Notes: generated from the sequence alone by a model not told the origin. Shown: positions 8,959-18,461, counted from the first letter of the stretch. The stretch: DNA of 64,000 nt from Neomoorella sulfitireducens (GCF_024733845.1 NZ_JANRHG010000008.1:1-64000), one strand, 5' to 3'. Numbers and translations: made by a program.

Positions 8959-8987
8959 GTTAGAATTATTACAGTATGAATTCTAAC
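8959..8987. promoter_or_regulatory. Inverted-repeat operator upstream of marR-MATE
   Basis: GTTAGAATT (8959-8967) and AATTCTAAC (8979-8987) form a perfect 9-bp inverted repeat with an 11-bp spacer, giving half-sites about two helical turns apart as MarR dimers prefer. It lies in the AT-rich gap between the marR start and the serine-hydrolase remnant, probably overlapping the leftward promoter. Confidence 0.65.
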
Positions 8988-9161
8988 ATATTTTGAAGGT
9001 AAAAATCAATTATATTCCATCCGGCTTTACTGCCTTCGAGATAAACCCGCGGCCCTGTAAACTGCTTGGTTCGCTTTGGTAATTGTTCCTACCATACTTG
9101 CAGGGCAATTCTGGGTATAATACCTCTCTAGAAAACCTGTACCGGAAGGATAGGCGGCAAA

Positions 9162-10008
9162 GTGCGAAAAATTTTTACCATAGTTTTCTTTACCGTTTTT
9201 TCTTTATGCATGCTAACTGCATGCCAGGTTTTGCGGAAACCCCTTATGGGTCCAGATTATTCACCCCTCCGGGAAGAATTAAGCGAGTATATCAGTACCC
9301 AGGGTGGTAGAATCGGGATCTATTTTTGCGACCTCTCCTCAGGGGTCAGCTTTGGTATAAACGAGCACGAACCTTTTGCCGCTGCCAGTTCTATCAAAGC
9401 TCCGATAGTACTGTATCTTTTCCAGCAGGTGGCGGATGGCAAAATCAGCCTTGATGAAAAAATGGCCTACCAGCCGGAAACCGACTACAGCGGCGGGGCC
9501 GGGGCCATCTAGTTTTTTGCCGGTGAGGGCACCCTTTACTCCCTGGGAGTGCTTGCCAACCTGGCCATTACTCTGAGTGATAATATCGCCTGGAGAATGC
9601 TGGATAGACGTCTCGGCAGGGAAAACATCGCCAATTATTTGCGCTCTATTGGCGGCAGGACGGTTTACCCGGACGGGCAGAATATCTCAACCGCCCGGGA
9701 TATGGGGATTTACCTGCAGGAGCTGTTAAATTTTAAAAATAAAAATCCGGAACTGGGCGAGCGCTTGCTTGATTACCTGTCCCATACGATCTGGGACCAG
9801 GATGGGATACCCGGCGGCGTACAGGAAGGGGTGCGCGTGGCCCACAAGGTCGGTTCCATTTACCAGGTAGCCAATGATATCGGCATCGTCTTCCTGGAAA
9901 ACCGCCCTTACATTTTGACGGTTTTAACCCAGGGCCTGGACGACCGGTTTTGCAGTAATCGCCATGATTTCAAACCTCGTTTACAGGTACCAGAAGAAGT
10001 TTGCTTAG
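9162..10008 (+). pseudogene. Inactivated lipoprotein serine hydrolase (class A beta-lactamase-like)
   Basis: GTG 9162 opens a lipoprotein signal peptide (MLTAC lipobox) followed by a beta-lactamase/PBP-like domain with SSIKAP (SxxK nucleophile), LSDNIAW (SDN) and HKVGS (KxG). The reading frame is broken twice. A TAG at 9510-9512 sits between GAI and FFAGEGTLYS, and a frameshift near 9945 is revealed because the family-like ending AVIAMISNLVYRYQKK lies in another frame and stops at 10006-10008. A single-domain hydrolase with two lesions is best called dead. It lies directly outside the left end of the island. Confidence 0.75.
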
Positions 10009-10070
10009 TTTCCTTATCTGCATATGGCAGATAAAATACCAGGTTATATCAAATGGTATAAAAATAAGGG

Positions 10071-10097
10071 CTTTTGAGCAAACCTGTAAGCCGAGTT
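10071..10097 (+). repeat. Orphan copy of the rnpB 3' end (putative left attachment site)
   Basis: These 27 bases, starting CTTTTGAGCAAACCTGTAAG, are identical and in the same orientation as 32760-32786, the 3' terminus of the RNase P RNA gene. No other RNase P sequence accompanies this copy. A full-length 3' end at one place and a matching orphan 22.7 kb away is the footprint left when an integrating element uses the 3' end of an RNA gene as its attachment site. Confidence 0.75.
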
Positions 10098-10102
10098 ACA
10101 GA

Positions 10103-10513
10103 TTATTCAGACAGGTGCTTTAAAGCCTCAGTGGTGGTCATGACTTTTATTAAAGAACTTACTTCAGGGGTATGCAGGTCCAGATCACCGCTGACAAAAA
10201 TGTCAGGCCGGGCTTCAATAGCAGACGCAAGAATGGCGGCATCTTTGGGATCTCTTATGATGGGACGAGCCTTAGACAGATACGCAGGAGAAGGCATGGA
10301 TATATATTCTACATTAAGAAAAGATAATAGTTTATCGAAGGCCGGGACATGGGCAGGAAACTTGCGCCGCAAAACTTCTTTAGTTTCTTCAGCAATATAG
10401 CTGCTCATTACCAGGATTATCTGGCGTTGATGGATAATTTCAAGCAAACGACGTTCAGGCCCGCGGAAGACCATCCCGGATATAAGAATGTTGGTGTCGA
10501 GCATTACCCTCAT
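10103..10513 (-). CDS. PIN-domain toxin (putative RNase)
   Basis: The 136-residue protein begins MRVMLDTNILISGMVFRGPE, placing the first PIN acidic residue at D6. A central acidic pair is at KEVLRRKF, and the later IRDPKDAAIL and FVSGDLDLH supply the other metal-binding aspartates. PIN toxins of this type (COG1569-like) are Mg-dependent RNases. It overlaps the AbrB-like antitoxin gene by 4 bp. Its stop codon lies only 5 bp from the left attachment repeat, so it is the terminal gene of the island. Confidence 0.85.
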   Translation of the reverse strand: MRVMLDTNILISGMVFRGPERRLLEIIHQRQIILVMSSYIAEETKEVLRRKFPAHVPAFDKLLSFLNVEYISMPSPAYLSKARPIIRDPKDAAILASAIEARPDIFVSGDLDLHTPEVSSLIKVMTTTEALKHLSE

Positions 10514-10782
10514 TGGCCTTCACCATAAAGCTCTTTCATGAGGCGCTCGCGTACCAACGTTATTTCTGCATCCAGCTCCTGCCTGGTAAACCCTTTTGTA
10601 CGGGCTTCAGCTTCAAGCTCTTTAAAGATAAGGTCCAGTGAGGAAACCGGCTCCAGGACGACTTTATTGCCATCGACATAAATACGCAGCCTGGTATCCC
10701 GGGTGATCTGGAGTTTTTCCCGCATTTCTTTGGGTATGGTTACCTGCCCGCGTTCAGTGGGTTTAACGAATTGTTCTTCCAC
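10510..10782 (-). CDS. AbrB/MazE-type antitoxin
   Basis: The 90-residue protein starts with a swapped-hairpin AbrB DNA-binding domain (KPTERGQVTIPKEMREKL). Its acidic, helical C-terminus (about residues 55-90) would wrap the PIN toxin. The position upstream of, and overlapping, the PIN gene is the standard antitoxin-toxin arrangement, and such antitoxins usually repress their own promoter. ATG at 10782 is preceded by GGGGAGGT. Confidence 0.85.
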   Translation of the reverse strand: MEEQFVKPTERGQVTIPKEMREKLQITRDTRLRIYVDGNKVVLEPVSSLDLIFKELEAEARTKGFTRQELDAEITLVRERLMKELYGEGQ

Positions 10783-11138
10783 TGTGATACCTCCCCTCTT
10801 ATAGTATGATATCAGGAATTCTTACCGTAAGCAATAAGTAAACAAACCTGGTATGATGCTCATATATGTGCCCGAAACTCAAAACGTTTCTCTCTTAACT
10901 CAATCCACCCGCAAGAATCCACTACCCAAACTCCTCCCCCACTCACATCATAATCAATATAAAAGAACCCTGGCAGTAATCTTCCAGTTGGTTTTCGGGA
11001 AGTATAAATGTCTTTAGTATTGCCCATTTCCTGTCAAGAACGCAGAAGCAAAACACTAGCAGCTGTCTATAGCGATTAAGTCGCCGGATACGTCCACATC
11101 GGCCATATCCCTTCATCCTTGTTAGCCCTTAACCTGCT
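10783..11138. other. Intergenic region without a recognisable gene
   Basis: This stretch should carry the promoter of the leftward AbrB-PIN pair near 10790-10850, in AT-rich sequence. The remainder to 11138 lies behind the MBL gene. I see no ORF with a ribosome-binding site and no strong stem-loop. Confidence 0.4.
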
Positions 11139-12713
11139 CTAACCCACAGCTACGCTTTGCCCTTTCTGCGGGAATACCACCGGGTATCTTCCCTCAAAGC
11201 GGTGGAAGAAGTCCGGGTTTTCTGTATGCACGGGTACCAGCATCCCCGGTTTTATTGTCTCTATCATTTCTTCCAGCCCTGGCCCGTGAATGTGGCCGCT
11301 GGCGTGGAAACCTGATTTTTCCCTGTCACGGCCCAGGGTGCCGTAGAGGTGGAAGCCGAAGAAGTCTATCCAGTTCCGTACACGCCGGTGGTCGATCAGC
11401 ATCTCCTCGTCAAAGGCCTCGCTGGAGGAATAGATGTAAGTCCCCCCGCAGGGTTCTATGTCCAGCAGGGCGTGGAAGTCATAGTAAGAGAAGCAGAGTA
11501 TGTAGCTCCCCTGGTCGGAATGCACCGCCCGGGCATCTACTACTCTTTCCGGTGCCCTGGCTTTAAATCTCTCCAGGAGCACCTCTTCCCATTTCTGGCG
11601 CACAGCCTTCGGGCGAACGTAGAGCATTATCCGTTCCTCAACGCAGGGATCAGGTACACCCGGCTCTCCCGCCGCCCGCAGGGCCTCTAAAAGGTAGACG
11701 TCCTTCGTCGTGAGTACCAGCCGGCGACCTGTATCCCCCGCTATCTCCAGGAAGGACAGCAGCCGTTCTATATTCCTGGGACCGAAATCGGCAATTACTA
11801 AACCGTCCGACTTCCTGATAACCTCCAGTGAATTGGCCAGGACTTCATCTTCGGTGACGGGCTTTTCCGCTTGAGGATGAGTCCCTTCACATATCAAAAC
11901 GGCCGGCTTCAGGGCGGCTGCTTCTTTGATAAACTGCCTGGTGAGGAAGGCTTTTTTCCCGTGGAGCCGGAGATCGCCGGTGTAAACCACCCAGCCAGCA
12001 GTAGTCTTGATGCCGAAGGCTCCCGCGCCGGGAATCGAGTGGTCTACCGGCCAGAAGCGAACGGTCAGGCCGGCGATCTCAATTTCACCGCCGCAGGCCT
12101 GGAGGGGCCGGCAATTTAGCCCTCGCGAACTGTCACAGCGTGCCCAGAAGGCAGAGGCTTCGCCTGGTATAGCGGCTTTATCGTAGAAGGCCCGGTAGGT
12201 ACGCTGTTCGTGAGGACAATTCCGGTAATAAGTAGCCCTGAGCATGCCGTCTTTAAACTCGCGGCGCACAGTGTAGCATATTTCCTGGAGCCTGGAACCC
12301 CCGCCGGTGTCCTGCAGGGCTTTGCAGGTGAGGGCGCTCGTCAGGCCGGTAAATACGGGCAAATCTTCCCGCAGGTATGAAAAATGCCCGCAGTGGTCAT
12401 AGTGGGCATGAGAAAGCAGGATACCCTGTACTTCCACCTCCCGGAACAGGTTGTGGCCGGAATATTTATCCCAGACGCCCGGGTACTCGAGATCAGGACG
12501 GTACAGGCCCTTCAGTGGCGGCAGGATGCCCAGGGCCAGCAGGTCAAAGAAACCAAAGATGGATCTGGGGATTAAAAACTCGTCGAAGTACATGCCCTCG
12601 GCCTTGAAGTTGGTGCCGAAATCCAGCAGGAGGGCGGCACCACCATCCTCCAGGAGGATCTTGTTGCCGCCAATGCAGCCGGCGCCGTCGTAGAAGGTGA
12701 GGTTGACTGGCAC
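11139..12713 (-). CDS. MBL-fold metallo-hydrolase (RNase J/exonuclease-like)
   Basis: A metallo-beta-lactamase-fold protein of about 524 residues. The metal ligands are visible: LSHAHYDHCGHF (HxHxDH motif), VDHSIPGA and YTGDLRLHG, and a late histidine at VPVHTENP. The ending LVPVHTENPDFFHRF resembles RNase J and beta-CASP-type nucleases, with the FHASGHIHGPG loop also typical. A role in RNA processing is therefore plausible, although the region between residues 200 and 430 is divergent. GTG 12713 follows AAAGGTGA. A 42-bp relic of the same 3' end lies at 32588, next to rnpB. Confidence 0.8.
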   Translation of the reverse strand: MPVNLTFYDGAGCIGGNKILLEDGGAALLLDFGTNFKAEGMYFDEFLIPRSIFGFFDLLALGILPPLKGLYRPDLEYPGVWDKYSGHNLFREVEVQGILLSHAHYDHCGHFSYLREDLPVFTGLTSALTCKALQDTGGGSRLQEICYTVRREFKDGMLRATYYRNCPHEQRTYRAFYDKAAIPGEASAFWARCDSSRGLNCRPLQACGGEIEIAGLTVRFWPVDHSIPGAGAFGIKTTAGWVVYTGDLRLHGKKAFLTRQFIKEAAALKPAVLICEGTHPQAEKPVTEDEVLANSLEVIRKSDGLVIADFGPRNIERLLSFLEIAGDTGRRLVLTTKDVYLLEALRAAGEPGVPDPCVEERIMLYVRPKAVRQKWEEVLLERFKARAPERVVDARAVHSDQGSYILCFSYYDFHALLDIEPCGGTYIYSSSEAFDEEMLIDHRRVRNWIDFFGFHLYGTLGRDREKSGFHASGHIHGPGLEEMIETIKPGMLVPVHTENPDFFHRFEGRYPVVFPQKGQSVAVG

Positions 12714-12763
12714 GGAAATCACCTTTATTTAAAAAATGCAGGTTAGTTAGTTGAGTATCTGTT

Positions 12764-13687
12764 TTAGCAGTATTTTTTCTGGCTTTGGCCAGGGAGGACG
12801 TAAAAACACCACCATCCTACCTCACGCTTATCCGAAAAAAGCCTGGATACAGTCCTGCCTCTATTTATGTACATCTCCCGCACCAGCGCCGCCTTTTCCT
12901 CCAGACCTAAGACTCGTATGCATTTCTTCCCCCGCTGTATTTCAACTTTTTCCATACATTCAACTCCAAAATGCATGCACAGTGGTTTGGCATCGCTAAG
13001 GGCTTTTGCCACTTGTTCGATTTGATCTGGTGAAAACGTTGCTTTTTCTTTTGCACAACGGCGCAGATATCCCACTAATCCCGCTCCATTATTGAAAACT
13101 GGCATAGAACACTCTTCAGCCTTAAGCCACTGGCATCGAGTAAATAGAACCACCGGAAATATGTTATTTTCTAAGTCTCCCGGTAAATCTGAGCCCAACC
13201 CTTTAAGCCAATCTGCAAACAATCGCTTGTGACGCAGGTTCTGCTTTGTGGGGCTTTCGCAGCGCACCCAGGAATTTCCCTCTTTCCGTTTCCACATGTC
13301 TTTATAACCAAGGAAAGCCCCTTCCCAGGCTTTTGTCTCGACCAGGAATATTCCTGGCGGGCCGATGAGCACGTGGTCTATCTGGGCGAACTCATTTGGC
13401 TCTGGCTCTAATACAACATCATTAACTATTACCCAGCTATTAGACAAAAGTAGCCAGAAGTGCAGAAAGGCGTTGTCCTCCCCACCTTCTCCCTTGGCCT
13501 CGTCCCGGGCCTGCACCGCATTAAACCGCCACTCCGCCAGCGGCCTGACAGCCCACCTTATCCATGAAGGAACTTCCTCATTTATACGCTCGTGCATCTC
13601 TCTTTTCTGGCGTTCAATTTTCTCCTGGATTTTTTTTCGAAAAAGCTCTTTAATCTCGCGATTTTGTTTAACTATACGAGCTGGCAT
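12764..13687 (-). CDS. NERD-domain nuclease-related protein
   Basis: The 307-residue protein has a charged helical N-terminus (about residues 1-65), then a NERD domain with KGEGGEDNAF, the acidic QIDHVLIGPPGIFLVETKAW (D and ExK of a PD-(D/E)xK-like fold), and ends in a basic region. NERD domains are predicted nucleases found in phage and plasmid conflict settings. It lies between the MBL gene and the SIR2 pair. The pairing CNLRHKRLF-like step suggests helicase- or DNA-linked function, but no partner is evident. Confidence 0.75.
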   Translation of the reverse strand: MPARIVKQNREIKELFRKKIQEKIERQKREMHERINEEVPSWIRWAVRPLAEWRFNAVQARDEAKGEGGEDNAFLHFWLLLSNSWVIVNDVVLEPEPNEFAQIDHVLIGPPGIFLVETKAWEGAFLGYKDMWKRKEGNSWVRCESPTKQNLRHKRLFADWLKGLGSDLPGDLENNIFPVVLFTRCQWLKAEECSMPVFNNGAGLVGYLRRCAKEKATFSPDQIEQVAKALSDAKPLCMHFGVECMEKVEIQRGKKCIRVLGLEEKAALVREMYINRGRTVSRLFSDKREVGWWCFYVLPGQSQKKYC

Positions 13688-14078
13688 TATCTAGTACTTC
13701 CCTTCTGTTGATTGTAAATAGAATTGACCCACCGGGGAACAAAAATAAAATAATAAGCTTAAAGTATTGATAGGGTAGTCTTGTTGTCGAATTAATAGCC
13801 TTTTGCTACTTTCAGTTTCCCTTTGAACCGATAGCTAGTGCCGTTGAGTTTAATCCTTTATACGCCATCTATCCATCATTCATTAGAAGTAACATTAATT
13901 GCTTGCCAATACTCTGACGGGCAGTAAGTTTATCATGATAAACTTAACTTGCTAAAATAATTACTTTTTTCTATTAATGTTTCATTATAGGTTTCGATAA
14001 TCACGTTTTTCGCCACTAAACCATGTTTTACTAAAACTGCAAAAACACTTTAATACAGTGAGGATCCCTTCCAAATTA
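13688..14078. other. AT-rich intergenic region with a palindrome
   Basis: No gene is visible. The sequence is much more AT-rich than its surroundings and contains a perfect 22-bp palindrome at 13925-13946. It should include the promoter of the leftward NERD gene and the end of the SIR2 operon. Confidence 0.45.
13925..13946. repeat. Perfect 22-bp palindrome
   Basis: TAAGTTTATCA followed directly by its reverse complement TGATAAACTTA. It lies about 240 bp upstream of the NERD gene, inside the island, and is AT-rich with no T-run typical of a terminator. It could bind a dimeric regulator or recombinase. Confidence 0.5.
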
Positions 14079-14609
14079 TCACAAACATCCTAGACGAATT
14101 AATTGCTCGTTCAGCGGCCTTAATTTTTCAGGCGACAAATTAACTGTTAATATCTGCTCATAAATCTTTTTTACTTCTCCACACCAATAGAAAGGCAAAT
14201 CAGTTCCCGAAAGTAGAAAAACTAGAAGTTTAGTAACATCCTCTGGATATTTTTTGGCTATTTCTTTCTCACTTAACCGGTAATAAAAAGTTCCTCCCTC
14301 GCGCTCTAACCTGGGAGTTGGCCCAGAGACAATCTTTTCAATCACTAATGGGAAAACCGGCTCCAGTTCGAGGGCCCAATTCACCATAGTACCAGCCTCA
14401 CCTGGACTCAGGGGTACAGGAATACCGAGAAAACGGTTTTCCCAGTACTTATCTATCCACTTCCCCCATAGTTGGCTAACAGCCTCCTTGGGCAAAGAGG
14501 AAAGTTCATAACTTATTTTATTGCCCCATTTTATTCTTTCATCTTCATTGGCAGCATCAAGGCATTTACTAAGCCAGCCATTTATTAGTGGATTTATTGA
14601 ACTTCTCAT
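14079..14609 (-). CDS. DUF4020-like tail protein of the SIR2 system
   Basis: A 176-residue helical protein (INPLINGWLSKCLDAANEDE, WGKWIDKYWENRFLGIPVPL, YPEDVTKLLVFLLSG). The sequence resembles the C-terminal DUF4020 part usually fused to large SIR2 proteins. Its ATG overlaps the SIR2 gene stop in ATGA, so translation is probably coupled. It may be a natural subunit or the product of a frameshift that split one protein. The ribosome-binding site is weak, favouring coupling. Confidence 0.65.
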   Translation of the reverse strand: MRSSINPLINGWLSKCLDAANEDERIKWGNKISYELSSLPKEAVSQLWGKWIDKYWENRFLGIPVPLSPGEAGTMVNWALELEPVFPLVIEKIVSGPTPRLEREGGTFYYRLSEKEIAKKYPEDVTKLLVFLLSGTDLPFYWCGEVKKIYEQILTVNLSPEKLRPLNEQLIRLGCL

Positions 14610-17600
14610 GCTATATTAGCTAGATGCTCATAGAGCCGTTCACGTATCTTCTCAGGTTCCGCAGGTAACTCCTGAGATGCTTGTTCATACAAAGGTAGTA
14701 GTTCTGGCAAATACGCCTCGCTCCACTTACCCCAGAAAAGATAACCATGCCAGGCCTGCTCTGCTATCCTAGGATTACCACTCCAATCGAGTAAAGGAAT
14801 AATGTTTTCGCGGGTCCAATCACTATCAAGGGCAAACAAAAAATGTAGCTGACTGGCAAGCAGTACCCTACCCATTTCTGCCCCGACCGTTTGCCCCGAG
14901 AGAATGCATGCAAACCTGTTCTTATATTCTTCTGGCAGTGATACCCACCCGTTTCCTTTTTCCTTTCGATGCCTGGCAAGAGCATGCAGCCAGAACTCGG
15001 TAAGCTTGCCTCCAACGTGATTGATAGCCCGCGTCCACCAATCTTCCGTTTCTATAACAGCTTCATTTTCAGTTGTTATAAAGAGTAAATCAGCACAGGC
15101 TTCTGCACGACCCAAGAGCGAAACAGGTAACCCGCGCTCATCTTTGACTCCGCTGAGGAATAATTCGGCCACTTTGTAGCCGAATCGCCGTAGCAGTTCG
15201 GGGTGGCTCTTCAGTAACTCCAGTACCTGTTCCCACTGGGCTGCATCTTTAGAAGCAAACTGCCAGCCTTGAATAATAACGCCCCACAGGTCGGTTGTCC
15301 ACTTACCCCTCGCCTTAAGTTCTTCAACCAATTTCCAGCCCCAGGTAAACGATTTTGCTACCGCTTCTTTAAGTGTATACAATAGTCCTTCCCGGTCAGG
15401 ACCGAAAAATTCTTCTCCCTGATACGTAAGCAGAAACTCGACTATCTCGTGAGGAGGCCTGGCAAGAAGCTCATCGGTTGTCAGCGGACTCTGCGGGCTA
15501 TGCCAATCCACAGATATACTTCTATCTAGATCAGGATGCTCCCTTGGTTTAAAATCGGGGTATTTTTCGCTGAGTTCCTGAAGCTTCCCGGCGGCCAACG
15601 TGCAATCCGGCGCTACCTGATTTAACCAAACAACAAGATTATAAACTTCATAAGGCCGTATTTTTCGCTCATCGTCCTTATCATATTCCAGGTATTGCTC
15701 TGCCTGATCTAAGAGTTGTTGACGCACAATTCCATTGGCCAGCAGGTAGGCAGTCTTAAGCAGTTGAAAAACTTCGTGCTTCAAACCGTAGGCAAAAAGA
15801 AAACCTTTTTCCAACAGCCACCCAAGTTTTTCGTCTGGCTGCAGGTAACTGCAAACCCTTATACCATGAACCGCCAGCCTCTTGAGTAAGGGAACATCTG
15901 AGGCAGCCCATTCCTCTATAATTTTGTTAGCACCCTCATGGTTGTTGGCAACCAGCCACTCTAAAACATCCCTGGCGGCGTTGATTAACACGTCTACATT
16001 CCTGGGATACTCGTCCTGCTCATGGGGCTCTATAGCAATTCGGCTAAAACTCATCGGATCCCATTTGTTGTCAGCGCTTCCAACACTACATACGAGACGG
16101 TGAGCCTCCCGCAAATGGGCGGTAAGTATTGCTTCCAATTCATCTGCGAGGACATTTAGATTAGATTTGAATAGCCCATTCCACGCTCTTTCTAGCCAGT
16201 AAAACTCACCGGGAATGGTTATCTCAAAGTTAACCTTTCTGTGGTCATCTTGAATTACCAAGGGAATGTGGGGTTCAAGAATGAACATGGGTTCGGTCAG
16301 CTTCCGAAACAAAAGCAAAGCTGTAGTAATATCTTGTGGATACCGACAACGATCCAGTATAATGCTCAAGATATCTCTTGTCCGCCTTTCAATTTGCGGA
16401 ATGGATTGAAGCAATAAGGAAACCCATTTACCCAAAACCGCCGAATCTAGCGGTTGTTTAGGATAAGTTAGCGCATGGGCTATCCGCCACCAAAGTACGG
16501 GTGAAAATGTCAGACCTTGTCTGTGGACTACAGCCAAAGCCTCCTCAGCATGATCAAGGGCAAATTTATCCGTAAACCAATCAGCAAAAACCGGTGCTAG
16601 ATCGTCTGCAGTTGTTTCCAGCATAAATAGCGGTTTAATCACATTCTTTTCCTCAACCCAGCGCAGCCATTCCGGTGTTTTGGCGTACCTAGAGAAAATT
16701 CGTGCCCTGGCCGGGTCTCGCAAAGTTTCTAAAATATAGTCAACTTTTTCTAATTCTATTGGCGTTGGTGGTGCATTTTGTACAATCTCCTTAATGCGTT
16801 GCTCATGTTCTATAAGACCCATCTTGGTCCTTGTTGCCCAGGCTTCTACGGCTTCGATCAAAGCCTGATGGTTTATATCTTCCTTTGTGTGAGGATAAAG
16901 AATGGGCTCTATACCTCTGAGTTTCCACTTCTCCCGTTCTTCTTCACCTATATCTTCTGGTACCAAGGCAAACCGCAAAGATTTGGGAGGCAAACTCCTG
17001 CCGATATATTCCATTATTTGGTCATTATGGCTATAACCGACAAAAAGAACTACATAACCTCCCAAAACTTTGTGTAAGCTGGTATTTGTAATGGGTGTTG
17101 TGAAGGTTTGATCGCCTGTGATCCCAAACAATCCTTTGAGAAAGCCGGTGGCCCACCCTTCAGTGAGGTAGGCGCGACCGAAGTCGCCATCGGTTAGAAT
17201 TAATTCCTCGGCCTCTTGATCTACACATCCATGCAAATAAACGATGCCATTAAACCGGTGGCCCAGGGGCAGCGCCGGCGCCCAGTATACCGGAATTTTA
17301 TTATCGCCAAAAAGCTCGCTGGCTGCCGTGGAAAAATGCCGGTCGAAGTTGGTAGTAACAACTCGGACTTCTTGTGGGTTACGGAATAACGATAAGAGCT
17401 CATAATGCAGCTTGGTTGGCTTTGCATCCGGACGGGTTAATATTTCTCTTACTATCTGATGCACGCGTACGCCTTTCTTCTTAAGCCGGCCAAAAAAGTG
17501 GTCAACTGGTTCCGCTTTTCCTCTGATCAATGTTTGTGCCGACCTGCTCATTACTTCATCGGCCAGTCCCTCAAAGTCCGGAAAATTGGAGGGAAAGCCT

Positions 17601-17695
17601 TTGGAAATCCCGGCTCCAGCAAAGATAACCAACCTGCCTTCTCCTTGGGCTGTGATCAGCTCTCCAGGTAAATTAACATGCGCATTGATCCACAT
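14606..17695 (-). CDS. Large SIR2-domain protein, putative anti-phage NADase effector
   Basis: About 1029 residues. The N-terminal 250 form a SIR2 domain: FAGAGIS (about 26-31), TTNFDRHF with the catalytic-site Asn (116), YLHGCVD with the catalytic His (155), and FVGYSHND (218-225). The remaining 780 residues are helical and repeat-like, without named motifs. SIR2 proteins with long helical tails (DSR, Thoeris-like classes) degrade NAD+ after sensing phage proteins and stop growth. ATG 17695 follows TTGGAGG; an upstream GTG exists. It is coupled to the DUF4020-like gene and sits behind BREX-like remnants. Confidence 0.8.
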   Translation of the reverse strand: MWINAHVNLPGELITAQGEGRLVIFAGAGISKGFPSNFPDFEGLADEVMSRSAQTLIRGKAEPVDHFFGRLKKKGVRVHQIVREILTRPDAKPTKLHYELLSLFRNPQEVRVVTTNFDRHFSTAASELFGDNKIPVYWAPALPLGHRFNGIVYLHGCVDQEAEELILTDGDFGRAYLTEGWATGFLKGLFGITGDQTFTTPITNTSLHKVLGGYVVLFVGYSHNDQIMEYIGRSLPPKSLRFALVPEDIGEEEREKWKLRGIEPILYPHTKEDINHQALIEAVEAWATRTKMGLIEHEQRIKEIVQNAPPTPIELEKVDYILETLRDPARARIFSRYAKTPEWLRWVEEKNVIKPLFMLETTADDLAPVFADWFTDKFALDHAEEALAVVHRQGLTFSPVLWWRIAHALTYPKQPLDSAVLGKWVSLLLQSIPQIERRTRDILSIILDRCRYPQDITTALLLFRKLTEPMFILEPHIPLVIQDDHRKVNFEITIPGEFYWLERAWNGLFKSNLNVLADELEAILTAHLREAHRLVCSVGSADNKWDPMSFSRIAIEPHEQDEYPRNVDVLINAARDVLEWLVANNHEGANKIIEEWAASDVPLLKRLAVHGIRVCSYLQPDEKLGWLLEKGFLFAYGLKHEVFQLLKTAYLLANGIVRQQLLDQAEQYLEYDKDDERKIRPYEVYNLVVWLNQVAPDCTLAAGKLQELSEKYPDFKPREHPDLDRSISVDWHSPQSPLTTDELLARPPHEIVEFLLTYQGEEFFGPDREGLLYTLKEAVAKSFTWGWKLVEELKARGKWTTDLWGVIIQGWQFASKDAAQWEQVLELLKSHPELLRRFGYKVAELFLSGVKDERGLPVSLLGRAEACADLLFITTENEAVIETEDWWTRAINHVGGKLTEFWLHALARHRKEKGNGWVSLPEEYKNRFACILSGQTVGAEMGRVLLASQLHFLFALDSDWTRENIIPLLDWSGNPRIAEQAWHGYLFWGKWSEAYLPELLPLYEQASQELPAEPEKIRERLYEHLANIA

Positions 17696-17718
17696 CACAG
17701 AACCTCCAAGAGCCTGTC

Positions 17719-18461
17719 TTACCTTCCCAGGAAATCGCCTAAATACAGCACTAGGTAGGCATCCATCATCCGATATTGGTAATCCCACAATTCACCGTTA
17801 TGTTTTTGCGCTATCGCCATTATGTCCGGTAAATCAAAGTAATTAAACACGGCTCGCGGAAGGTTAGTTAAGGAGATTTGGGGTGAACCTAGTATCTCAG
17901 AAGCTAAGAGCCGCAGCATAATAATGGCCTGTTCCTCGCTAACCTGCATCTTCCTATATAAGACCAATCGGCCGTCCAGTCTAGCTACCACGCCGAAATA
18001 TTCAAGGGTCTATATAAAGGCCCCCGCAGAACGAAGCACTACGTCTCTTTCTCCAAAGCTTTCTGCCATCTTGGCTTTGAGAAATCCCAACCTGATTTTG
18101 CTACCATAATCGTAAAGCCGGAAGATGTGGTCGGATATATCCTTCTTAATACCTCTGTCCGGGCTACCAGGTAAAAAAGGTAAACTGGTGTCATAAAATC
18201 TAGGCCATGCTGCAGGCTCAAATCCTTCAATACCAGATTCAGCTTTACCTTGGTCTTGTTTTGTTAGTCGCGTAAAAAGCAGCGAAAGAGAACGGTACGA
18301 ACCTTGCGCTTGCCTTCCCGGCCTGTCAATTCTTTCACTATCTGCTCAAAAGGAACATTCAATTCTGCCAGTCGCTGGCCTGGTCTGGCCAGGAGCAGGC
18401 TTTCGTAAATCCAGTGCGGCCTGAGCGGCCGGTCAAAGCCAATTATAATATTTCTCGACAA
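17719..18461 (-). pseudogene. Decayed gene, possibly BrxA-like
   Basis: Joining frames from ATG 18461 gives about 245 residues (RPHWIYESLLLARPGQRL, LTGREGKRKVRTVLFRCFL, HGLDFMTPVYLFYLVARTEV, ending YLVLYLGDFLGR). The lesions are an in-frame TAA near 18264, a frameshift near 18040 and a TAG near 18010. The family cannot be named with certainty. Because it directly follows a PglZ fragment, as brxA follows pglZ in type 3 BREX, a BrxA-like origin is my inference only. The last 90 codons remain open and could still be translated from an internal start. Confidence 0.45.

Noticed and set aside
9510-9512. TAG read as pyrrolysine in the serine hydrolase
   Set aside because: A second lesion (frameshift near 9945) exists in the same gene, and this enzyme family does not use pyrrolysine. 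A plain nonsense mutation is simpler.
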